Of a stretch of DNA of 64,000 bases, positions 27,384 through 34,389 are shown piece after piece. The notes beneath the pieces were generated by a model. That model was given only the letters and a program-made list of their open reading frames with translations. It had not been told where the DNA came from and ran no database searches. Position 1 is the first letter of the stretch. Each line of letters begins with the position of its first letter. The DNA is from Spirosoma endbachense (GTDB taxonomy: Bacteria > Bacteroidota > Bacteroidia > Cytophagales > Spirosomataceae). Position numbers and translations under genes: made by a program. The DNA is taken from contig NZ_CP045997.1 of the NCBI RefSeq assembly GCF_010233585.1, forward strand, positions 1,351,244 to 1,415,243, written 5' to 3'.

Positions 27384-30056
27384 ATGAACCAACCACCCCG
27401 CTTCGCTGACCGACTGCTCAACTGGTTCTGCGCACCCCACCTGCGGGAGGAGGTGCTGGGCGATCTGCACGAGCGCTTCGCCTTGCGGGTTGCGCGGTGG
27501 GGTAAAACTAAAGCCCGGCAACGCTACTGGTGGGATGTACTGGCTTATGTACGACCGTCGATCATCAAACGCAAACCCAGGATTAGTATGTTCTGGCAGG
27601 CAGCCGCGCACCATCCGAATGGGCGCACAGGACGATTCGGTGACTATTCTCAATCCTATTTTCCCAATCCGATTATGATACGCAATTATTTCACGGTTGC
27701 CTGGCGCAATCTGATTCGCAATAAAGCCTTTTCGGCCATCAATATGTTGGGGCTTGCTTTAGGTATGGCTTGTAGTCTGCTGATTTTACTTTGGGTGCAG
27801 GACGAACGAAGTGTAGATGGTTTTCATGTAAATGGTAAGTACCTGTATCAGGTATATGAACGTCAGCAATTTGATGGCAAAACAGAAGCAAGCTATAGTA
27901 CTCAGGGTCTGTTGGCCGACGAACTGAAACGGATCATTCCGGAGGTGCAATATGCCAGCAGTCTGGAGTGGAACAATCCATTTACATTTCAGGTGGGCGA
28001 TCGGATTAATAAAATGGAGGGAACGTTTGCCGGGGCTGATTTTTTCAGGATGTTTAGTTATAAACTCCTTCAGGGAAATCCTGAAACAGCACTGGATGCT
28101 CCCAATGGCATTGCCATTTCCCGAAAGATGGCCGATCAATTTTTTGGGAGCCCGGAAAAAGCCATTGGGAAAGCGATTCGCTACGAAAATAAAGATGACC
28201 TGACCGTAACCGCGGTATTTGACAATTTACCGGCTAATTCATCGCAGCAATTTGATTTTTTAAGAACCTGGAAAGACTATGTGAAAGTAAACGATTGGGT
28301 AAATAACTGGAGCAACTACAATCCATCTACGTTCATACAACTACAACCAGGTGCTGATCCGGCAAAGGTTGAAGCCAAAATCAAGGATTTTACCTACCGA
28401 TTCAAACCCAAAAGTAAGGCGATTGTTGAAGAACTGGCCCTACAACCCTATCCGGAAAAATACCTTCATTCTACATTTAAAAATGGTCAGCTCGATGGCG
28501 GCCGAATTGAGTATGTGCGCCTTTTCAGTCTTGTCGCCCTGTTCATCCTGATTATTGCCTGCATCAATTTCATGAATCTGGCCACGGCCCGGTCGGCCAA
28601 ACGCGCCAAAGAAGTCGGTGTCCGGAAAGTGGTTGGAGCGGTTCGGTCGGCCTTAATGGGGCAATTTGTGGGTGAAGCGATGTTGCTCACCTTCTTTTCG
28701 ATCATTATTGCCGTGGGTCTGGTTGCGCTGATACTGCCAGCCTTCAATACGCTGACCGGAAAACAGTTGGTACTGCCCGTTAGTAAGCCTGTATTCTGGG
28801 CAACACTACTGGGTTTACTCACGTTAACTGGCTTTGTTTCGGGTAGTTATCCGGCTCTTTTCCTGTCGGCTATGAGTCCCATTCGGGTACTGAAAGGAAG
28901 CCTTCGGTTCAGTCCGGGGGCAACGTTGTTTCGCAAAAGTCTGGTGGTGTTTCAGTTTGCCCTTTCCATGCTGCTGATTGTCGGCATGATTGTCATGTAT
29001 CGGCAAATGGACTACATCCAGACGAAAAATCTCGGTTACAATCGGGAGAACCTCATTTATATTCCATTAGAAGGCGAACTAGGCCAGAAATACACCCTGT
29101 TTAAAGAAGAAGCCGGTAAAATGGCTGGCGTGCTGACCATTTCGCGTATGCGGGGAACACCCACCGTGATTTCTCATCATACGGGCGATTTCGGCTGGCC
29201 CGGCAAAGATCCAGATCAGGCCATATCCTTTGCCGATGAGACGGTTGGCTATGATTTTGTGAAAACCATGAAGCTTCAACTGAAAGAAGGACGTGATTTC
29301 TCAAAAGATTTTGGTACCGATTCGTTAGGATTTCTGGTAAACGAGACGGCATTGGCAAAAATGGGCTATAAAAACCGCACCGGCGGATCGGCGATCGGTC
29401 AACCCTTATCGTGGGGTCAGCGACAGGGCATGATAATTGGCGTTTTAAGCGATTTTCACTTTACGTCAATGCACCAGACCATTGAACCGCTGATTATTCG
29501 TCTGGATGAAAAACGGCAATGGGGGACGGTTCTGGTTCGGACGGAAGCGGGTAAAACCAGGGAAGCACTGGCCAGTTTAGAGAGAGTTAGCAAAGAGCTG
29601 AATCCCAGGTTTCCGTTTACGTATCAGTTTTCTGACCAGGAGTTTACCCGGCTCTATCAAAGCGAACAGATGGCCAGCCAACTGGCGAATTACTTTGCAA
29701 TACTGGCTATTTTCATATCCTGCCTGGGTCTGTTTGGTCTGGCAACCTTCACCGCTGAGCAACGGACGAAAGAAATTGGGGTGCGCAAAGTGCTGGGCGC
29801 ATCGGTAACTAGTGTCGTGACCCTGCTCTCCAGAGATTTTTTGAAGCCCGTATTGATCGCCATTGTCTGTACAACGCCCGTTGCCTGGTATGCCATGAGC
29901 CAGTGGTTGCAAAGCTTTGCCTACAAGATTGACATCGAGTGGTGGATGTTTGCGGTGGCAGGTTCCATCGCCATTGGTATTGCCCTATTGACAATTGGTT
30001 TTCAGAGTATTAAAGCCGCCCTGATGAATCCGGTCAAGAGTTTACGGAGCGAATAA
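27384..30056 (+). CDS. Permease prefix domain (type B) + FtsX-like ABC permease
   Basis: 890 aa. The type-B prefix (M-N-Q-P-P-R-F-A-D-R-L-L-N-W-F-C-A-P-H-L) is followed by an unusually long linker (about residues 65-97, including A-A-A-H-H-P-N-G-R-T-G-R-F) before Met98-I-R-N-Y-F. The body belongs with 1750, 42779 and 53155 (A-L-G-M-A-C-S-L-L-I; D-G-G-R-I-E-Y-V-R-L-F; Y-N-R-E-N-L-I). The second periplasmic domain has the K-N-R-T-G-G-S-A-I-G-Q insertion, of which a longer form is in 53155. First signature about residue 395, second about residue 794, the latter followed by L-L-S-R-D-F-L-K-P-V, shared with 42779. It is the last prefix-carrying permease. The preceding 87-base gap carries TGTAAAATGAA (27300). 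Confidence 0.95.
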   Translation: MNQPPRFADRLLNWFCAPHLREEVLGDLHERFALRVARWGKTKARQRYWWDVLAYVRPSIIKRKPRISMFWQAAAHHPNGRTGRFGDYSQSYFPNPIMIRNYFTVAWRNLIRNKAFSAINMLGLALGMACSLLILLWVQDERSVDGFHVNGKYLYQVYERQQFDGKTEASYSTQGLLADELKRIIPEVQYASSLEWNNPFTFQVGDRINKMEGTFAGADFFRMFSYKLLQGNPETALDAPNGIAISRKMADQFFGSPEKAIGKAIRYENKDDLTVTAVFDNLPANSSQQFDFLRTWKDYVKVNDWVNNWSNYNPSTFIQLQPGADPAKVEAKIKDFTYRFKPKSKAIVEELALQPYPEKYLHSTFKNGQLDGGRIEYVRLFSLVALFILIIACINFMNLATARSAKRAKEVGVRKVVGAVRSALMGQFVGEAMLLTFFSIIIAVGLVALILPAFNTLTGKQLVLPVSKPVFWATLLGLLTLTGFVSGSYPALFLSAMSPIRVLKGSLRFSPGATLFRKSLVVFQFALSMLLIVGMIVMYRQMDYIQTKNLGYNRENLIYIPLEGELGQKYTLFKEEAGKMAGVLTISRMRGTPTVISHHTGDFGWPGKDPDQAISFADETVGYDFVKTMKLQLKEGRDFSKDFGTDSLGFLVNETALAKMGYKNRTGGSAIGQPLSWGQRQGMIIGVLSDFHFTSMHQTIEPLIIRLDEKRQWGTVLVRTEAGKTREALASLERVSKELNPRFPFTYQFSDQEFTRLYQSEQMASQLANYFAILAIFISCLGLFGLATFTAEQRTKEIGVRKVLGASVTSVVTLLSRDFLKPVLIAIVCTTPVAWYAMSQWLQSFAYKIDIEWWMFAVAGSIAIGIALLTIGFQSIKAALMNPVKSLRSE

Positions 30057-30080
30057 GCACTAATTTGTGTAAGTTAGTGC
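30057..30080. promoter_or_regulatory. 24-bp near-palindrome exactly filling the gap before the araC-type gene
   Basis: GCACTAA (30057-30063) and TTAGTGC (30074-30080) are perfect inverted arms; the centre is partly symmetric as well. The element begins at the base after the permease stop and ends at the base before the regulator's ATG. It could be an operator for autoregulation, or an RNA hairpin that uncouples the regulator from the permease operon; no T-run follows. Confidence 0.5.
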
Positions 30081-31259
30081 ATGAACATAAGCTTCCAACT
30101 ATTCGACCTCATCGTCATCCTGGGTATTACGCAGGGGTTGCTTTATGTTGTTTTGTTGCTGATTAAATACGGTCAATATGCCAGTAAACAGGTGCTGGCC
30201 CTGATTCTGGTTGTTTTTTGCATTCTCAGCGGGAAGATTCTGCTTCATACATTGGGTTTGTGGCAGAATCCTTCCCTGCGCTATTTTCCGCTGGCGTTCG
30301 ACCTCACGCTGCAGCCGCTGCTCTACCTGTATGTTGTTTCGTTGACACAAAGTAAGTTTACACTGAACCGATCATGGCTGATTCATTTTGTGCCGACGCT
30401 GGTCTTTATGATTCATGCCGTGCTGGTCTATAGCCAGACCCAAACAACGGAGAATCTGGCGCTCAAAGACCAGATAGCCGAATCGCTGTACTTCAATAAC
30501 GTAAAGGAAGTTGAAGACCTGCTGTCGGTATTACTGGGCGGAGTGTATGGACTTATGAGTTTACGTCGGTTAATCCGCTATCGAAACTGGTTGTTCGATA
30601 CGGTTTCGAACCCAGCGTATCCAAGTTATCTCTGGCTTCGAAATATGCTGCTTGTGACCGGGGGCGTGTGGCTATTGCTCTCGCTGAATATTTTTCTGGA
30701 CCTTGGTTTATCCTTTACGACTTATTCCTTCCTGCACTGGAAATTTTTCTATGTTTATCTGGCAGTAAATGTTTATTACCTCGGGATTACGGGATACCAG
30801 CAGCCGCCTTTCGAGGTTGCTTTCGACGAGTCGGCGGTCGATGCATTGCCCAAACGAACACTGGATGGGGTAAGCCAGGAGCAAATTCAGGACGTAAAGG
30901 ACAAAATCGAAATGGCTATCGGGCAGGAGCATGTTTTTTTAGATCCGGACCTTAGCCTGACGAGTCTTGCCCGTAAACTGAATCTTTCGCCGGGTATTGT
31001 GTCCGGGGTTATTAACAGCGAGTTTGATAAAAGCTTTCGCAGTCTCATCAATGAACGACGGGTCGATGAGGTAAAGCATCGGTTAACCGATCCGGCTTAT
31101 CAGCACCTTTCCATTCTGGGTATTGCATTAGAGTCGGGCTTTAACTCCGAAGCCAGTTTTTATCGCATTTTCAAAGCCACCACTGGTCTTTCGCCCCGGC
31201 AGTTTAGCACACAAAAAACGCTCAAAACAACGATTGAGAGCTCTCAAAAGCCAAACTGA
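30081..31259 (+). CDS. Membrane-anchored AraC-family transcriptional regulator
   Basis: 392 aa. The N-terminal 240 residues are strongly hydrophobic with about seven probable helices (for example F-D-L-I-V-I-L-G-I-T-Q-G-L-L-Y-V-V-L-L-L near residues 8-27, and others near 37-57, 73-90, 101-117 and 188-235). The C-terminal 110 residues are an AraC DNA-binding domain: first helix-turn-helix L-S-L-T-S-L-A-R-K-L-N-L-S about residues 293-306, second L-S-I-L-G-I-A-L-E-S-G-F about 344-356, then the family signature F-N-S-E-A-S-F-Y-R-I-F-K...G-L-S-P-R-Q-F. It should sense a membrane or periplasmic signal and bind DNA at the cytoplasmic face. Only 24 bases separate it from the permease upstream, and a C10 peptidase and a muramidase gene follow, which are plausible targets. 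Signal unknown. Confidence 0.92.
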   Translation: MNISFQLFDLIVILGITQGLLYVVLLLIKYGQYASKQVLALILVVFCILSGKILLHTLGLWQNPSLRYFPLAFDLTLQPLLYLYVVSLTQSKFTLNRSWLIHFVPTLVFMIHAVLVYSQTQTTENLALKDQIAESLYFNNVKEVEDLLSVLLGGVYGLMSLRRLIRYRNWLFDTVSNPAYPSYLWLRNMLLVTGGVWLLLSLNIFLDLGLSFTTYSFLHWKFFYVYLAVNVYYLGITGYQQPPFEVAFDESAVDALPKRTLDGVSQEQIQDVKDKIEMAIGQEHVFLDPDLSLTSLARKLNLSPGIVSGVINSEFDKSFRSLINERRVDEVKHRLTDPAYQHLSILGIALESGFNSEASFYRIFKATTGLSPRQFSTQKTLKTTIESSQKPN

Positions 31260-31329
31260 GAGGTTTGGGAAGAATGATTTCGGTTGGTTTGCCTGACAAT
31301 TCAATCGTCAATCCAAACTCAATCGAACT

Positions 31330-32142
31330 ATGCAACGCTTCCTGTTAATGCTCTTACTCGCCTGCTTTACCCAGGCGAATGTGTCGGCTCAATTGCAACA
31401 ACCAACGCAAAAGAATGCGCCGTTTCTATTGAAAACCCAGTGGGATCAATATGGTAGTTATGCCAGCTATACACCCGAAAATCATGTACTGGGTTGCTGG
31501 AGTACCGCCCTTGCTCAAATCTTTTATTACCATCAGTTACGACCGGCCGGTATCGTGAATTACCAGTGTTCAAAAGGGTATAAAATCCAGGATACCTTAT
31601 CCAATCATGCCTTTTCGTGGGATCAGTTTGCGTCACGTATTGAGCCAACGACATCCGCCGATGCAAAAAATACAGTGGCCTTATTTTCGTACCTAACCGC
31701 CGAAGCGATCCGCAAAGATTTTGGCACGAGTCGATACCTGGAGATGGTCAATCCGGTTGGGCAAATCAAAAAACATTTTCCATGTAACGCTGAATTTTAT
31801 GTGTCATTCTCCGAACCGATTCCCATTCCGCAAGCTCAGCTGGAAGCCATTGCCAAACAGGAAGATATTCGAAATGTGCTGAAACAAGACGATGTGATCG
31901 CATTGATCCGGAAGGAGATCGATGCCCGACGACCTGTATATTTTCATTTCGGCAATTTCACAACCTATGGGCATTCGACCGTCATTGATGGTTATCAACA
32001 GGAAAATGGCACATTCTGGGCGCACATCAATTACGGGTCTGGTGGTCAACGCAATGGATGGTACGATTTGTTTAAGCCAATCGATGTAACTGACGACATC
32101 AAACTCAGGGCCTTTGTCGCCATTAAGCCGAATCGGGAATAG
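31330..32142 (+). CDS. C10 (streptopain-like) family cysteine peptidase, secreted
   Basis: 270 aa. Signal peptide at residues 1-20 (L-L-M-L-L-L-A-C...V-S-A). The papain-like catalytic pair is recognisable: Cys56 in L-G-C-W-S-T-A-L-A-Q-I-F-Y-Y-H, matching the G-C-V-A-T-A-M-A-Q motif of C10 enzymes, and His215 in Y-G-H-S-T-V-I-D-G-Y, followed by I-N-Y-G-S-G-G-Q-R-N-G-W-Y, the counterpart of the W-G-W-G-G motif. Two features are unusual. The catalytic domain follows the signal peptide almost directly, so there is no room for the inhibitory propeptide usual in streptopain. The Trp of W-G-W-G-G is replaced (N-Y-G-S-G-G). It may be a constitutively active or a regulatory member. It lies 70 bases after the AraC-type gene; same-strand order suggests shared control. 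Confidence 0.85.
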   Translation: MQRFLLMLLLACFTQANVSAQLQQPTQKNAPFLLKTQWDQYGSYASYTPENHVLGCWSTALAQIFYYHQLRPAGIVNYQCSKGYKIQDTLSNHAFSWDQFASRIEPTTSADAKNTVALFSYLTAEAIRKDFGTSRYLEMVNPVGQIKKHFPCNAEFYVSFSEPIPIPQAQLEAIAKQEDIRNVLKQDDVIALIRKEIDARRPVYFHFGNFTTYGHSTVIDGYQQENGTFWAHINYGSGGQRNGWYDLFKPIDVTDDIKLRAFVAIKPNRE

Positions 32143-32265
32143 CGGGTGGATCGATAAAAACGTGCCGGACTTTGCCAATAAATCGTTATCGTCGGCTCAT
32201 TAAATCTTGGAAGCAAGCCCTTTTATCCGCAATTTGCTAGCTGACCGCCCAGATGCTGGATTTAC
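32143..32265. other. Spacer between peptidase and muramidase genes
   Basis: 123 bases with no ORF of note, no convincing terminator hairpin and no match to the TGTCC dyad or TGGCA-N6-TTGA pattern seen elsewhere. A promoter for the muramidase could lie here but I cannot identify one. Confidence 0.3.
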
Positions 32266-33501
32266 ATGAAAACTGGTTTTCTCTTCTTACTCCCCTTGCT
32301 ACTCGGATTTCTTTTTCCGGTTAACCGTTTAGCGGTTGTCGATGGACCGGCCACAACTGTTGCTCTGAACGCAAATTCAGTCGTGACGGGCGCTGACCAA
32401 ATTTCGGCCTATCTGCCTTATCTAAAGGGGAAACGCATTGGAATGGTCGTCAATCAAACCTCCATTATTGGCCGTAAACCGAGCGTCGACAGTCTGGTCA
32501 GTCTGGGCGTAAACATCGTAACGATTTTCGGGCCTGAGCACGGGTTTAGGGGTAATGCCAGCAACGGCGATCATGTCGATGATAGTGTTGATTCCAGAAC
32601 CGGCATTCCGATTGTTTCTTTATACGGCAAAAACAGGAAACCATCGAAAGAGCATCTGGCCAATATTGATTTACTGATTTTCGACATTCAGGATGTAGGT
32701 GCCCGTTTTTACACCTACATCAATACGCTTAACCATGTGATGGAAGCCTGTGCCGAAAATAACAAGGAGCTGATGATTCTGGACCGGCCTAATCCAAACG
32801 GATTTATTGTCGATGGCCCTATTTTAGAGGATCATCTCCATTCGGGAATCGGCATGCATCGCATTCCCATTACGCATGGGCTTACTATGGCCGAATTTGC
32901 CCGCATGATTAACGGCGAAGGATGGGGAATTCCGAAAAACCAGTGCAAACTTCGGATTGTAAAAGTGGCTAACTACACACACGATACGCCATATACGTTA
33001 CCCGTAATGCCCTCGCCTAACCTCAATACGCAGCAATCTATCATGCTGTATCCCAGCATTTGCTGGTTCGAGGGAACAATTGTCAGTCAGGGGAGAGGGA
33101 CTTATATGCCTTTTACGGTGTTGGGTGCTCCGGCGCTGAAAGGAATTTATCCCTTTTCGTTTCGGCCGGTTAGCCTTAAAGGCATGAGCGAAACGCCGTT
33201 ACATCAGAATACCGATTGCTATGGGATCGATCTACGAAAATACGATACTACTATCCTGCGAAAAACGAAGAAGCTCAATCTGCAATGGTTGATGGAACTA
33301 TACAAGGCGTATCCCGATAAAGCCCGGTTTTTTGATAGGAGCCAGAGTACGCAGATGGGGAATTTCGCGTTTCTGGCTGGCACCGAAAACTTAAAACAGC
33401 AAATTAGTGCGGGTAAAAGTGAAAAAGAAATTCGCCAAAGCTGGGAGCCGGGTCTGTCGGCATTTAAGCAAATGCGCAAAAAGTACCTGATCTATCCCTG
33501 A
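32266..33501 (+). CDS. DUF1343 / NamZ-type exo-beta-N-acetylmuramidase, exported
   Basis: 411 aa. Signal peptide at residues 1 to about 25 (F-L-F-L-L-P-L-L-L-G-F-L-F). The family hallmarks are all present: G-K-R-I-G-M-V-V-N-Q-T-S near 55, F-G-P-E-H-G-F-R-G near 88-96 (Glu91-His92, the likely catalytic region), D-I-Q-D-V-G-A-R-F-Y-T-Y near 143, L-D-R-P-N-P-N-G near 178, and T-H-G-L-T-M-A-E-F near 201. NamZ enzymes release MurNAc from the non-reducing end of peptidoglycan fragments, feeding cell-wall recycling. The export signal places it in the periplasm or cell surface. It is the last gene before a strong terminator; neighbours are a cysteine peptidase and an AraC-type regulator, suggesting an envelope-degradation or scavenging module inside the permease array. 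Confidence 0.93.
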   Translation: MKTGFLFLLPLLLGFLFPVNRLAVVDGPATTVALNANSVVTGADQISAYLPYLKGKRIGMVVNQTSIIGRKPSVDSLVSLGVNIVTIFGPEHGFRGNASNGDHVDDSVDSRTGIPIVSLYGKNRKPSKEHLANIDLLIFDIQDVGARFYTYINTLNHVMEACAENNKELMILDRPNPNGFIVDGPILEDHLHSGIGMHRIPITHGLTMAEFARMINGEGWGIPKNQCKLRIVKVANYTHDTPYTLPVMPSPNLNTQQSIMLYPSICWFEGTIVSQGRGTYMPFTVLGAPALKGIYPFSFRPVSLKGMSETPLHQNTDCYGIDLRKYDTTILRKTKKLNLQWLMELYKAYPDKARFFDRSQSTQMGNFAFLAGTENLKQQISAGKSEKEIRQSWEPGLSAFKQMRKKYLIYP

Positions 33502-33535
33502 TCAGGTGTAAAGCAGGCTAAAATTGCTGTTTCTC

Positions 33536-33572
33536 CGTTCACAATCGGACGTAAAGTGTCCACTTTCGGACA
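33536..33572 (+). promoter_or_regulatory. Tandem 16-bp dyads, candidate activator-binding sites
   Basis: The proximal dyad TGTCC-ACTTTC-GGACA lies at 33557-33572. A degenerate dyad at 33536-33551 (CGTTC-N6-GGACG) has its centre 21 bases upstream. The proximal centre lies 61.5 bases before TGGCA at 33626, 11 bases (about one helical turn) less than at the 13118 locus. Confidence 0.55.
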
Positions 33573-33586
33573 ACGTTATTCGGATG

Positions 33587-33619
33587 AAGGCCGTTTCTGA
33601 CGTCAGAAACGGCCTTTTT
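33587..33619 (+). terminator. Rho-independent terminator after the muramidase gene
   Basis: AAGGCCGTTTCTGA (33587-33600) and TCAGAAACGGCCTT (33603-33616) form a perfect 14-bp stem closed by CG, followed by a T-run to 33619. It lies between the dyads at 33536 and the promoter-like element at 33626. Confidence 0.88.
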
Positions 33620-33625
33620 CGTTCA

Positions 33626-33641
33626 TGGCACGGCTGTTGAC
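33626..33641 (+). promoter_or_regulatory. Sigma-54-like promoter element before the secreted-protein gene
   Basis: TGGCA (33626-33630), six bases, TTGA (33637-33640), then C. The TGGCACG part is a perfect match to the classical -24 box; the -12 box reads TTGAC instead of TTGCA. It is 31 bases before the start codon at 33672, a suitable 5' leader length. Confidence 0.55.
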
Positions 33642-33671
33642 CGATCAGATTTAATTATCCTGCAGGAGTTC

Positions 33672-34295
33672 ATGAAACCTATTCTAATTCTTTTAATGCT
33701 CGCTTCTGGCTTTTTGTCGTTGGCGCAATCATCGTCGACGCTCAACACGGTCATTAACGAAGATGGTAAAGTAATGTCCATTCAGGTCGATGGCGAACGA
33801 AACGGGCGTGCGGTGAAGTATGATCGAACATTTGACGTAACCAAACTAAGCAGTTCAGAAAAGGATGCACTTAAAAATCGGGTTCTCGATTCGCTGGGTA
33901 TCGGCCAATCAATCGCCATACCGGAAGCCGTTGCCCATCGGGATCGCTCGCCCGGCGATTCGGAGGGGGTAGCTGTTCCGGCCAAACCGCGAGAGGTCCC
34001 ATCGGTACCGAAGCCGCCTGTTCCGCCCAGCCCTCCGGCAGACGCTGGCCAGACAGTTGTCACATTCCGTTGCGAAAGCTGTACCGGAAAAGTAAAGCTT
34101 GAAATTACCAGTCCAACTGAAGATTACTCAATTGAACGGGATGCAAAAGTGAATACCGACAAACGATTATTCCCGTACCAGATACCGCTGAGTTCGGGTG
34201 AGTATAACCTGAAATACTACCAGAACGGAGTACTGCAAATTCAGTCGACGTTCAAGGTGAAGGCGGGTGAAACGAATACGGTTGACGTTAAGTAA
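33672..34295 (+). CDS. Secreted Pro-rich linker protein, paralogue of the gene at 55567
   Basis: 207 aa. Signal peptide residues 1-18 (I-L-I-L-L-M-L-A-S-G-F-L-S-L-A). Residues about 24-77 form a module shared with the protein at 55567 (I-N-E-D-G-K-x-x-S-I, Y-D-R-T-F-D-V, then L-D-S-L-G-I-G). A Pro-rich linker (about 100-125, P-K-P-P-V-P-P-S-P-P) follows. The last 75 residues are a probable beta-sandwich with an F-R-C-E-S-C motif and a closing V-K-A-G-E-T-N-T-V-D-V-K, unlike the C-terminus of the paralogue. It is the first gene after a sigma-54-like promoter and is followed by a strong hairpin, so it may be expressed in excess of the permeases downstream. No known family recognised; a periplasmic partner of the permeases is a guess. 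Confidence 0.8.
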   Translation: MKPILILLMLASGFLSLAQSSSTLNTVINEDGKVMSIQVDGERNGRAVKYDRTFDVTKLSSSEKDALKNRVLDSLGIGQSIAIPEAVAHRDRSPGDSEGVAVPAKPREVPSVPKPPVPPSPPADAGQTVVTFRCESCTGKVKLEITSPTEDYSIERDAKVNTDKRLFPYQIPLSSGEYNLKYYQNGVLQIQSTFKVKAGETNTVDVK

Positions 34296-34310
34296 TTCAG
34301 GTGTTTCGAT

Positions 34311-34362
34311 AAAATCAGTGCTTCGATTGTCGTGAGTCTCACAAAATCGTAGCACTGATTTT
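34311..34362. terminator. Very strong hairpin between secreted-protein gene and permease
   Basis: Outer arms AAAATCAGTGCT (34311-34322) and AGCACTGATTTT (34351-34362) are perfect complements. Inside them CGATT/AATCG and GTGAG/CTCAC also pair, so almost the whole 52 bases fold. It ends in TTTT and begins with AAAA, so it could act in both directions. It may partly terminate or stabilise the 33672 transcript, giving it a higher level than the permeases. Confidence 0.75.
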
Positions 34363-34389
34363 GGCAGTATATACTAATTCTCGACCCCG

